Shown: positions 28,089 through 36,391 of the stretch, piece after piece
Position numbering within the stretch: the stretch's first letter is position 1
Layout: every line of letters begins with the position of its first letter
IMG/VR virus record: IMGVR_UViG_3300010885_020795
Coordinates: 62,001 to 126,000 of that record
From: a virus
Direction: 5' to 3' (one strand)
DNA: 64,000 bases
Made by a program: the position numbers and the translations under genes
The notes under the pieces: model-generated
What the model was told of the DNA's origin: nothing
Seen by the model: only the letters and a program-made list of their open reading frames with translations
The model's database searches: none

Positions 28089-29070
28089 ACTGGGCTTTGG
28101 CCCAATGAGTTCGGAAATTGTAGACATACTTTGTGGCTACACAGAAGAAAAAAATTATCCGTTGATGATTATTGCTAGCCGAAATCAAGTTGACTATGAT
28201 AGCGGCTATGTAAAAAATACTGTTCAGCTCAGTGAGCAGGTACGTAGTTTTGATAGAAAAAATATATTACTCTGCAGAGATCACTGTGGTCCGTATTTTG
28301 CAGATCTAGACAGGGAATTAGATGTATCCGTGGCTGTTACACGTTGCGAAGAAACTATTTCCTCTGACATACAAGCTGGATTTGATTTAATACACATAGA
28401 TGTTAGTCGCATCAAAAAAGATCAATTAAAGTGGGCCAAACATTTAATTGAATTTGCATTAAAATTAGAACCGACTATTAAATTAGAATTCGGCAGTGAA
28501 GATAATACAGGGGTCGATGTTAATAGTAGTATTGCACGTATCGATGATCAATTAGAGTTTTTAAAGCTATACAAAGATAACATAGTATTCTTTGTCAGCC
28601 AAACAGGTAGTCTTACCAAAGACGGACAAATTGGAAAATTTAACATAAAACAAAATAAAAAAGTTTCCGAACAATTACATGAACATGGATATTTGTTCAA
28701 AGAACATAATGCAGATTATTTTACTCCTGCAGACATTGACAAAAGAGTCTCGGCAGGCATCGACTCACTTAACATTGCACCTCAACTAGGTAAGATACAA
28801 ACAGATCTACTAACTGAAATGGCAGGCAACACAGAAGAATATTCTAAGTTCGCCGACTTAGTTTATAGTAAACCAACTATATGGTCTAGATGGATGAGCA
28901 ATGGTAATACAGACAAGGCCACAGCAGTCAGTGTCAGCGGTCATTATCATTTTGCCAGCAAAGAATATCAACAAGCCGTGGCCATGATAGATGGACAAAA
29001 GTTTAACGAAGAACTTAAACAGCGTATATATGCACTAGTGGATATGTACAGAACATTTGATCAGGAGTAA
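28075..29070 (+). CDS. Tagatose-bisphosphate aldolase-like TIM-barrel protein (GatZ/KbaZ type)
   Basis: The 331-residue protein has PLMIIASRNQVDYDSGYV, which parallels the IEATxNQVNxxGGY block of GatZ/KbaZ, then ILLCRDHCGPYF, parallel to GGDHxGP, and later LEFGSEDN and FVSQTGSL. These place it in the class II tagatose-bisphosphate aldolase family. In bacteria this subunit supports the catalytic GatY/KbaY chain, which is not seen here, so the phage protein may act alone or on another sugar. Family match is fair; exact reaction uncertain. Confidence 0.65.
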   Translation: MKRFKLGFGPMSSEIVDILCGYTEEKNYPLMIIASRNQVDYDSGYVKNTVQLSEQVRSFDRKNILLCRDHCGPYFADLDRELDVSVAVTRCEETISSDIQAGFDLIHIDVSRIKKDQLKWAKHLIEFALKLEPTIKLEFGSEDNTGVDVNSSIARIDDQLEFLKLYKDNIVFFVSQTGSLTKDGQIGKFNIKQNKKVSEQLHEHGYLFKEHNADYFTPADIDKRVSAGIDSLNIAPQLGKIQTDLLTEMAGNTEEYSKFADLVYSKPTIWSRWMSNGNTDKATAVSVSGHYHFASKEYQQAVAMIDGQKFNEELKQRIYALVDMYRTFDQE

Positions 29071-29072
29071 TT

Positions 29073-29264
29073 ATGTCTATATTAGATATGTTTTCTAAAA
29101 AAGAAGAACCTAAAAAAGAACAAGATTGGCTTGATAAGCAGGCCGACGAATTAACTGAAGCTTTCAATGATCCTCAGCTAACTGAAGAGGAACGTAAACA
29201 TCAAGAGCTTCTTGCTAAACGGTTAGAAGAACTACGTAAACGAGATCCTTTTATCTACAAATGA
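29073..29264 (+). CDS. Small charged helical protein
   Basis: The 63-residue protein is Lys/Glu-rich and predicted helical almost throughout, with a possible coiled coil in its C-terminal half (HQELLAKRLEELRKRDPF). AGGAG precedes the ATG by 6 bases. It overlaps the carbamoyltransferase by four bases. Nothing identifies its function. Confidence 0.7.
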   Translation: MSILDMFSKKEEPKKEQDWLDKQADELTEAFNDPQLTEEERKHQELLAKRLEELRKRDPFIYK

Positions 29265-30733
29265 ATATATGGGGAATTAGTGCCAACAGTCACGACGCGG
29301 CCGTCAGCGTTTGGCACGATAAAGAAATACAATTTGCCGCACACAGTGAACGTTATAGTGGAATAAAAAATGACGGGAATTTATGCGTCGGCGTCATCGA
29401 AGAAGCATACACACATGGCAAGCCTGATTTAATTGTTTGGTATGAAAATCCATTAAAGAAAACAGCTAGACAATTTTATGCAGGTCAAGGTCTACGCTGG
29501 AAAGAAAATAATATTAGACAATATCTAGACAGCTATGGTCTAACCCAAAGAGTTGTCTATGAACAACATCATAGAAGTCATGCGGCCGCAGGTTATTATA
29601 CCAGTGGATTTAAAGATGCCACAGTGGTTGTCATTGATGCTATTGGAGAGTTTGAAACATTGACAGTATGGCAAGGCCTAGGCAATGACTTAAAACAAGT
29701 TTACAGTCAAGGTTATCCCGACAGCCTGGGACTTTGGTTCAGTGCTATGACACAGCGTATTGGCTTAAAACCCAACGAAGAAGAATATATTTTAATGGGC
29801 ATGGCCGCATATGGCGACCCCGAGAAATATAAACAGGATATCTACAATGATTTTTTTAAATCTATAGATGGACCTAATATCAAATTTAAACATAATTTAC
29901 ATAGAGGCTGTTTATGGTGGCGCCATGATTTATTAACGGACCAAGACTACTTTGACTTAGCGGCCGCGACACAGCGCATATACGAAGAACTATTGCAGGG
30001 AATAAGCCATTGGGCGAAAAGAAAATTCTCCAGCAATAATCTAGTACTCATGGGTGGCTGTGCTCTTAACTGTGTGGCTAATAGTAATATAACCGGAGAC
30101 TGGGCCAATGTGTGGATCATGCCCAACCCCGGAGATGCAGGTAGTGCCATTGGCGCAGTGGCTTCTTATATCAGCGAACATGTTACTTGGCCAGGTGCAT
30201 ACCTTGGCACAAACATGGGCGACAAGTATCCAGTTGATGAAACCATTGATATACTTACAAAAGATAAAATTGTAGGTGTTGCCACAGGCTGTGCAGAATT
30301 TGGTCCTAGAGCACTGGGGCATCGCAGTTTATTAGCAGATCCACGCGGACCTGAAATCAAAGATACAGTTAATGCAATTAAACGTAGACAACAGTTTAGA
30401 CCATTTGCACCGGCAATCCTGGAAGAACACGTACACGAATACTTCGACATGCCTACGGGAATAACTGCCAGTCCCTTTATGCAGTTTGTGGCCAAGTGTA
30501 AAAAACCCACAGAGTTTCCTGCAATCATACATGCAGACGGAACTAGTAGGGTTCAAACTGTGAGTAAAACAGACAGTCCGGGATTCCGTAAATTGCTGGA
30601 AGATTGGCATGCTCTAACAGGATGTCCTATGTTGTTAAACACCAGCTTGAACATCAAAGGCCAGCCCATGGTTAATAATTTGGCAGATGCGTCTGCATTT
30701 ACTAGTAAATATAATGTTCCGGTGCTGACCTAA
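29261..30733 (+). CDS. Carbamoyltransferase, NodU/TobZ family
   Basis: The 490-residue protein starts NIWGISANSHDAAVSV, the family's N-terminal HDAA motif. It has EQHHRSHAAAG (His103-His107) in the Kae1-like adenylation site, VIDAIGE, MGGCALNCVANS, EFGPRALGHRSLLADPR and LLNTSLNIKGQPMVN near the C-terminus. Members transfer a carbamoyl group from carbamoyl phosphate, through carbamoyl-AMP, to a hydroxyl of a sugar or other small molecule. It appears full-length with both YrdC-like and Kae1-like parts. It is known from T4-like marine phages. Substrate unknown, but the setting suggests a glycan. Confidence 0.9.
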   Translation: MNIWGISANSHDAAVSVWHDKEIQFAAHSERYSGIKNDGNLCVGVIEEAYTHGKPDLIVWYENPLKKTARQFYAGQGLRWKENNIRQYLDSYGLTQRVVYEQHHRSHAAAGYYTSGFKDATVVVIDAIGEFETLTVWQGLGNDLKQVYSQGYPDSLGLWFSAMTQRIGLKPNEEEYILMGMAAYGDPEKYKQDIYNDFFKSIDGPNIKFKHNLHRGCLWWRHDLLTDQDYFDLAAATQRIYEELLQGISHWAKRKFSSNNLVLMGGCALNCVANSNITGDWANVWIMPNPGDAGSAIGAVASYISEHVTWPGAYLGTNMGDKYPVDETIDILTKDKIVGVATGCAEFGPRALGHRSLLADPRGPEIKDTVNAIKRRQQFRPFAPAILEEHVHEYFDMPTGITASPFMQFVAKCKKPTEFPAIIHADGTSRVQTVSKTDSPGFRKLLEDWHALTGCPMLLNTSLNIKGQPMVNNLADASAFTSKYNVPVLT

Positions 30734-30738
30734 AACAT

Positions 30739-30744
30739 TAAATA
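30739..30744 (+). promoter_or_regulatory. TAAATA late-promoter-like box
   Basis: ATTAAATACTA lies in the 19-base gap between the carbamoyltransferase and the next gene, ending eight bases before the ATG. No Shine-Dalgarno fits in this gap. Confidence 0.35.
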
Positions 30745-30752
30745 CTAGTATA

Positions 30753-31490
30753 ATGTTAGATGTATTTTTTCTTAGCTATAACGAACCTTACGCTGATCAA
30801 AATTTTCAAAGATTGATTAAGTTTGCACCATTGGCCAAAAGAGTTAATGGTGTTAAAGGCTTTTATGAAGCACACAAACGCTGTGCCGAATTAAGCATGA
30901 CCTATAACTTTTATGTTGTGGATTCCGATGCTTGGATTGTAGATGATTTCAACTTTGATTTTAAACCCAGCACAGCACCCGGATATTATAAACCCGAAAG
31001 CGATTTCCTTTATGTATGGAGCAGTCAAAATCCCATTAATGGATTGACATATGGCTATGGCGGTGTTAAACTGTTTCCTAAGATGGCCTTGCTTAATAAA
31101 AAAATAACCAGCATTGACTTTACCACTGGAGTTGGCCTAGAAACAAAAATCATGGCACAGGTCAGCAATGTAACTAAATTTAATTTCAATGAATTTTATA
31201 CATGGCGTGCCGCTTTTAGAGAAGTTGTTAAACTTAGTAGCGGCGTTATATTAGATTCTATTAAAGATAGATTCACCGAAGAAGAAATAGCAAAGATTAA
31301 AAAAGAAAGCGAAGACAGAATACAGTCTTGGTTAACACAATTAGATGGTGCAGACTACGGTACATGGGCAGTTCTAGGAGCAGAACAAGCTATTGCTTTT
31401 AGCAAAAAATATGACAATGATACACGAGCACTATCTTACATTAATGATATAGAATGGTTAAAAAATGAGTTTACTAAACAATATACTTAA
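30753..31490 (+). CDS. Putative GT-A glycosyltransferase, SYDEPNAD family copy 2
   Basis: This 245-residue short member has FFLSYNEPYADQN, VNGVKGFYEAHK, VVDSDAW (DxD), NPINGLTYGYGGVKLFP and TWRAAFREVVKLSSG. It ends with INDIEWLKNEF, matching the end of the 32472 product, so these two form a short-form sister pair. Probable nucleotide-sugar transferase, by the DxD and family layout. It overlaps the next gene by 26 bases. Confidence 0.65.
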   Translation: MLDVFFLSYNEPYADQNFQRLIKFAPLAKRVNGVKGFYEAHKRCAELSMTYNFYVVDSDAWIVDDFNFDFKPSTAPGYYKPESDFLYVWSSQNPINGLTYGYGGVKLFPKMALLNKKITSIDFTTGVGLETKIMAQVSNVTKFNFNEFYTWRAAFREVVKLSSGVILDSIKDRFTEEEIAKIKKESEDRIQSWLTQLDGADYGTWAVLGAEQAIAFSKKYDNDTRALSYINDIEWLKNEFTKQYT

Positions 31491-32481
31491 TCAAGTACAA
31501 ACAAAATCTGATGAATTAAATCTAGGAAAAATACCAGTAGTATTTTTAAGTTTTGATGAACCCAATGCCGACACGCACTACGAGTTTCTTTATAATAGTC
31601 ATCCTAGAAAAGACTTGGTTAAACGTGTGCATGGTGTCAAAGGTTTTGATGCCGCACACAAGGCCTGTGCAGATGCGGCAGGCACTGAAAGATTTTTTAC
31701 AGTAGACGCAGACTGTTTAGTGGATAAAGCACTATGGAACAAGGCCTTGGAACTTACTCCCGAGATTAGCAAAGCAACATTTAGCTGGAGTAGCAGAAAT
31801 GCTGTCAACGGCTTGGTATACGGTAACGGCGGCATTAAATTATGGTACGCAGAGTATGTTAAGAATATGCAGACACACGAAGCCGCAGATGCAGCCAATG
31901 GAAGGGACAATGTAGATTTTTGCTGGGACTTTGAAAATTATAAACAAATGAATAACACTTATGGTACTGTATATAATAACAGCACACCATTTCAAGCTTT
32001 TAGAGCAGGGTTCCGCGAAGGTATTAAAATGTGTTTAGATCGCGGAGAAAAGATTGCCACACAAGATTTTAAAACAAAATTCTATCCAGCCAACTATAGT
32101 AGATTATTAACATGGATGACAGTGGGCCGTGATGTAGAAAATGGTATATGGAGTATGTATGGTGCCAGATTGGCATCAGTTATGTTATACACAGACAGAA
32201 AATTTGATCATACATATATTAAAGACTATGATTGGTTTGCTAAGTTCTGGGAAAGAATTTGGAAAATAACTAGACAGGGTGCTATAGTAGAAGATCAATG
32301 CACAGGCCTACAAGGCATGTTGTCTACCGTTTTAGGATTACCTATCACTGAACTTAACGCAGAACAAAGTATATTAATTAAACAAATCAGCATAAGTCCT
32401 TTGAAGAACAACGATTGGGCTACATTATTAAATGCCAGTAGTTTGCCATTGTTTGGTTTTACCATGCCCAGATGGAGCTAA
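31465..32481 (+). CDS. Putative GT-A glycosyltransferase, SYDEPNAD family copy 3
   Basis: This 338-residue long-form member has FLSFDEPNADTHY, VHGVKGFDAAHKA, FTVDADC (DxD), NGLVYGNGGIKLW, FREGIKMCL and VENGIWSMYGARL. It is the sister of the 16210 product. The N-terminal 22 residues before the core are helical and lacking in copies 2 and 4. Same inferred role: sugar transfer in the accessory program. Confidence 0.65.
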   Translation: MSLLNNILNQVQTKSDELNLGKIPVVFLSFDEPNADTHYEFLYNSHPRKDLVKRVHGVKGFDAAHKACADAAGTERFFTVDADCLVDKALWNKALELTPEISKATFSWSSRNAVNGLVYGNGGIKLWYAEYVKNMQTHEAADAANGRDNVDFCWDFENYKQMNNTYGTVYNNSTPFQAFRAGFREGIKMCLDRGEKIATQDFKTKFYPANYSRLLTWMTVGRDVENGIWSMYGARLASVMLYTDRKFDHTYIKDYDWFAKFWERIWKITRQGAIVEDQCTGLQGMLSTVLGLPITELNAEQSILIKQISISPLKNNDWATLLNASSLPLFGFTMPRWS

Positions 32482-33161
32482 CATTGAGACCCATATACTT
32501 TTTATACAACGACGAACTCAATGCAGAAGAAAATTGGCAACGATTAAAATCATTGACCAAGGGAGATGCCACAGCATTTAAAAGCATAGGCACAATATTT
32601 GAAAGCCACAAAGCCATTGCTGATAGTTGTTATGACAGTGAATTTTATGTAGTAGATGGTGATTGCTGGATACTGGACAACTTTAATTTCGATCAAAAAA
32701 TTGATTTAAAGCCCAGGAGTGTAGCAGTATTCAGAGCGAAAAATCCCATCAATGGCTTGGTTTATGGACATGGGGGAATTAAATTATTCAGTAAAGATTG
32801 TTTTAGCACGGAAAGGCTAGACAGTCCAGACATGACTACTACACTAGCAGATGCTTATATCAAAGTAAATGTATTGGCCAGCGAACATAGATTCAATTAT
32901 ACACCCTTTAGTACGTGGCGCACAGCATTCAGAGAAGCTGTTAAACTCAGCAGTGGAATTAATAAAAACAACAACGATCAAGAAAGCCAGGATCGGCTAA
33001 CAATGTGGTGCCAAGCAGGAATAGAAAATAACTACGGATATTTTAGTTTAATTGGTGCCAGGCAAGGAGTTGCTTATGCAAAGAAATATAAAAATAACTT
33101 AGACAAGGTCAATGAGTTTGAATGGCTGGAAGAACAATTCATTAAATGGGTCGGCATATAA
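32472..33161 (+). CDS. Putative GT-A glycosyltransferase, SYDEPNAD family copy 4
   Basis: This 229-residue short form is the most diverged copy. The first motif reads FLYNDELNAEEN, the second SIGTIFESHKA, then VVDGDCW (DxD), NPINGLVYGHGGIKLFS and TWRTAFREAVKLSSG. The C-terminus (VNEFEWLEEQF) matches the 30753 product. It begins inside the end of copy 3 with a 10-base overlap. The DxD is intact, so activity is likely retained. Confidence 0.62.
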   Translation: MELTLRPIYFLYNDELNAEENWQRLKSLTKGDATAFKSIGTIFESHKAIADSCYDSEFYVVDGDCWILDNFNFDQKIDLKPRSVAVFRAKNPINGLVYGHGGIKLFSKDCFSTERLDSPDMTTTLADAYIKVNVLASEHRFNYTPFSTWRTAFREAVKLSSGINKNNNDQESQDRLTMWCQAGIENNYGYFSLIGARQGVAYAKKYKNNLDKVNEFEWLEEQFIKWVGI

Positions 33162-33162
33162 T

Positions 33163-34128
33163 ATGGAACGCAAAGTAGAAGACGAATTTAGTTGGTTGTT
33201 CGGACTTAGAAGTTACTTTATGTTTGTCAATGACACGGATAAATTACGCATTGTAAAAAATCTAATAGCATTGAAATACGGCAAAGCCGAAGACATGCAT
33301 CATATTATCAGACGTGTCTGCTTGGAAGATGTTGAGTTTTATACCAACGATTATCAAATTGAAAATAGAGCAATGAGATATGAAATATACTTTGACTTGC
33401 TGAACAAACAAGCTAGTCGCTGGAGCGTTGACGGTATATTATCATTGATGAAATTATTGTTCAAAGACAAAATGATTGATAGTCTATCGGAAATAGTAAG
33501 AATATACAGTTTAGATACCAGTGTTAAAGATGCATTCAGCAAAGGACAAGTTACCAGTAAAGTTTGGCTGGCAGAAACATTACAAAAAGTAATTAACCCA
33601 AATAATCGACTTGATAACATTGTTCTTATTGGCGGATGGTACGGACACATAACCAAGTACTTAGAAGGTCGTGTAGATTATCGTAAGTTATACAATATAG
33701 ACCCGCACGAATTTAACAGTTTTATAGGTAAAAAATATTTTAATAATATGTCGGATAGATATGTTGCCAGTAGTGTATTAATCGAAGATGTAGACTACAT
33801 ACCCAATCAGGGATATAATATTCCCCAGGGGGAGTACGATGAAAATAATGCTTACAAGTTTAACATTAATAAGAATATAATAGTTAATCCGGATTTAATT
33901 ATCAATACCAGTGCAGAACACATGTCGGACAATTGGTTTAATAGAATATCTGTAGATAAAATGGTGGCCATACAAACAAATAATTTATTTGATATTGCAC
34001 CGGATCACTATAATTGCATTGACTCACAGAGCCAACTCGAAACAAAATATCCAATGTCTAAGGTACTGTTTCAAGGTGAGCTAGACATAGGCATAGGAAA
34101 ACGTTTTATGCGGATAGGTATCAAATAA
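33163..34128 (+). CDS. Methyltransferase-like protein (class I SAM fold)
   Basis: I choose the ATG at 33163, one base after the previous stop. An in-frame ATG at 33112 would overlap that gene by 50 bases. The 321-residue product has a helical N-terminal part, then NIVLIGGWYGH as a glycine-rich first strand and loop, YNIDPHEF as the acidic second strand, and LIINTSAEHMSDNWF as the active-site region. This fits a class I SAM-dependent methyltransferase. The glycine motif is atypical, so SAM binding is inferred. Confidence 0.6.
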   Translation: MERKVEDEFSWLFGLRSYFMFVNDTDKLRIVKNLIALKYGKAEDMHHIIRRVCLEDVEFYTNDYQIENRAMRYEIYFDLLNKQASRWSVDGILSLMKLLFKDKMIDSLSEIVRIYSLDTSVKDAFSKGQVTSKVWLAETLQKVINPNNRLDNIVLIGGWYGHITKYLEGRVDYRKLYNIDPHEFNSFIGKKYFNNMSDRYVASSVLIEDVDYIPNQGYNIPQGEYDENNAYKFNINKNIIVNPDLIINTSAEHMSDNWFNRISVDKMVAIQTNNLFDIAPDHYNCIDSQSQLETKYPMSKVLFQGELDIGIGKRFMRIGIK

Positions 34129-35300
34129 TGTATAAATCTTCTGAAATTACCACAGTACACTTAGAGCTGTCGGAACTATGTAATGCTAGCTGTCCTCAAT
34201 GTGCTAGAAATATCAACGGCGGCGAAGAAAATCCGCAGTTACATGGTGCTGAATTAAGTCTAGAAGATGTGGAGAAAATTTTTAAGCCCGATTTTATTCA
34301 ACAGTTGAAAAGATTATACATGTGCGGTAACTATGGAGATCCTATTACTGCCAAGGATACCAAAGAGATATTTTCTTACATACGCAGTCATAATCCCACT
34401 ATGCAGTTAAGTATGCATACTAATGCCAGTGCTAAAACTCCGGAGTGGTGGAGTCAATTACCCCAGGCCATGGGCGCTAATCATTATGTTGTGTTTGGTT
34501 TAGATGGATTGGCAGATACTAATCATTTGTATCGTCAAGGCACAATATGGTCTAAGATCATGGACAATGCTCGGGCATTTATTGCCGCAGGCGGAAGAGC
34601 ACGATGGGATTATATTGTGTTTGCACACAACGAGCATCAGGTAGAAGAAGCCAGAGCATTGGCAAAAGAAATGGGCTTTGAACAATTTAATATTAAAAAG
34701 TCTAATAGATTTTTTAGCACTACGCAGGGTGCTGTTAAAATGGCTCATCAAGCAGGCAATCGTCGAGGACAGGAAACTACGTTGATTGCCATGCCTACTA
34801 ATCCCGAATATCAAAATACAGCGATCAAGCAAATGGTGGAAATCAGCAAAGACAAAGGAGAGATTCCTATTAACTTTATGACCACTGTAGCTGACACAGA
34901 AGGAAGATTGGGCATACAAAAATTTAATTTTGATCCTGATAAAAAGAAAGACATGGAAAAGTATTGGGACTCTGTGCCTATAAAATGTAAAGTCTCCGAA
35001 GAGAAAAGCATATACATCACAGCAGAAGGTTATTTAATGCCCTGTTGTTGGACTGCTGGTCAGATGTACATTTGGTATTGGAAACCAAGAGGCGGCCAAA
35101 TCTGGCAAGCAATACGCCAAGCTGGCTTGGATAATTTAAATGCTAAGACACGAGATCTGAGATCATTGATAGACGGTGACTTTATACAAAAAATCATTCC
35201 CAATAGTTGGAATAAATCTAGTTGTGCAGAAGGTAAACTAGCAGTCTGCGCCAAAACTTGCGGCAATAAATATGATGCATTTGCGGAACAATTTAAATGA
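34128..35300 (+). CDS. Radical SAM/SPASM-like protein A
   Basis: The 390-residue protein has the triad C18-x3-C22-x2-C25 (CNASCPQC) right at the start of the barrel and MCGNYGDPI in the place of GGEP. The C-terminal part has KCKVSEEKSIYI, MPCCW and CAEGKLAVCAKTCG, a cysteine set suitable for auxiliary clusters as in SPASM proteins. SPASM enzymes often act on peptides or proteins. It shares its start base with the previous gene's stop (TAATG). The next gene is its tandem paralogue. Confidence 0.87.
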   Translation: MYKSSEITTVHLELSELCNASCPQCARNINGGEENPQLHGAELSLEDVEKIFKPDFIQQLKRLYMCGNYGDPITAKDTKEIFSYIRSHNPTMQLSMHTNASAKTPEWWSQLPQAMGANHYVVFGLDGLADTNHLYRQGTIWSKIMDNARAFIAAGGRARWDYIVFAHNEHQVEEARALAKEMGFEQFNIKKSNRFFSTTQGAVKMAHQAGNRRGQETTLIAMPTNPEYQNTAIKQMVEISKDKGEIPINFMTTVADTEGRLGIQKFNFDPDKKKDMEKYWDSVPIKCKVSEEKSIYITAEGYLMPCCWTAGQMYIWYWKPRGGQIWQAIRQAGLDNLNAKTRDLRSLIDGDFIQKIIPNSWNKSSCAEGKLAVCAKTCGNKYDAFAEQFK

Positions 35301-36382
35301 ACATAGATAATATTAAAAAAATAGAATTAGAAATAACCAGCAACTGCAATGCCGCTTGTCCTGGTTGTGCAAGAACACAAAATTTAGATTCTCTAGTAGT
35401 AGAAGATTTTAGCATTGATGATTTAAAAAGAATATTTCCCGATCAAAGACATATAAACAACAAACAATTTAAATTTTGCGGAGTACTGGGCGATCCTATT
35501 ATCAATGAGGATTGCCTGGAGATGATAAAATATTTGGTGGCCCATGGAGGTTATTGCCAATTGAGCACCAATGGTAGTCTGCGTAATCGCGCATGGTGGC
35601 AAGAATTGGGACAACTTAGTAAAGACACAGGACTAGTCGATGTTAATTTTTGCGTGGACGGCCATAAAGAAACTAATCATATCTACAGAGTTAATACAAG
35701 TTTTGACATAATTGCTAGAAATATGGAAGCCTATGCTTATGGCGGCGAAGGCCGTCAACTAGCAACATGGATTTATATTGTATTTGATCATAATGAACAT
35801 GAATTAGAAGCTGCCAAAGAACACGCAGTTAGATTGGGATTTAAATTTGCCACAAGAACTGGCATGCGTAACAGTATGCATGATTGGGTAGCAAAAATTC
35901 GTAAAAAGACCAATGGAGTCTTAGTCAAAGAAACAGCGGTTATCACTACCACGGGCAGTAAAGAACACAGTAAAAAAGCTCTAGTCAAAGACTTGGACGC
36001 ATTTATTAATACGTACAAGCCTAAAATGATGACAGGTCCAGTGACTATCATTGATAAAAAGACAGAGATTTTAAATACAATGCAATGTAAATTGATTCAC
36101 GAAGGTGAAATTTTCATAGCAAGTAATCAATCAATGTGGCCCTGCTGTTTCCTTTGGGACAGCGCATTTATGAATAAAGAAAAAATCCTAGACAAACTTG
36201 CTGACTACGGCAACGAATGGAACAGTTTAAAAGTTCACAGTATAGAAGAAATTTTAGCACATCCTTGGTTCGACAGTATTTTAGCAATGAGTTGGGAACC
36301 CGGCCATTCAAAACACCTAACACGCTGTATTAGAACCTGCGCTTACAATAAAGCTTATCAAAACGAAATAACGCACCAATAA
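35297..36382 (+). CDS. Radical SAM/SPASM-like protein B
   Basis: The 361-residue protein has C17-x3-C21-x2-C24 (CNAACPGC), FCGVLGDPI, and C-terminal cysteines in QCKLIHEGEIFI, PCCFLW and RCIRTCAYN. It parallels the 34128 product in order and spacing and looks like its duplicate, with the same GDPI replacement of GGEP. The two could form a heterodimer or act on neighbouring positions of one substrate. It ends nine bases before the next ATG. Confidence 0.87.
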   Translation: MNIDNIKKIELEITSNCNAACPGCARTQNLDSLVVEDFSIDDLKRIFPDQRHINNKQFKFCGVLGDPIINEDCLEMIKYLVAHGGYCQLSTNGSLRNRAWWQELGQLSKDTGLVDVNFCVDGHKETNHIYRVNTSFDIIARNMEAYAYGGEGRQLATWIYIVFDHNEHELEAAKEHAVRLGFKFATRTGMRNSMHDWVAKIRKKTNGVLVKETAVITTTGSKEHSKKALVKDLDAFINTYKPKMMTGPVTIIDKKTEILNTMQCKLIHEGEIFIASNQSMWPCCFLWDSAFMNKEKILDKLADYGNEWNSLKVHSIEEILAHPWFDSILAMSWEPGHSKHLTRCIRTCAYNKAYQNEITHQ

Positions 36383-36385
36383 ATA
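36380..36385 (+). promoter_or_regulatory. TAAATA box at a 9-base gene gap
   Basis: TAAATA starts in the stop codon of the 35297 gene and ends six bases before ATG 36392, so a T4-type late start would fall on or next to the start codon. No Shine-Dalgarno is available in the gap. Confidence 0.3.
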
Positions 36386-36391
36386 ATACAT

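Noticed and set aside
29261-30733. Truncated carbamoyltransferase
   Set aside because: The N-terminal, central and C-terminal family motifs are all present and the end (LLNTSLNIKGQPMVN and after) is usual for shorter phage members.
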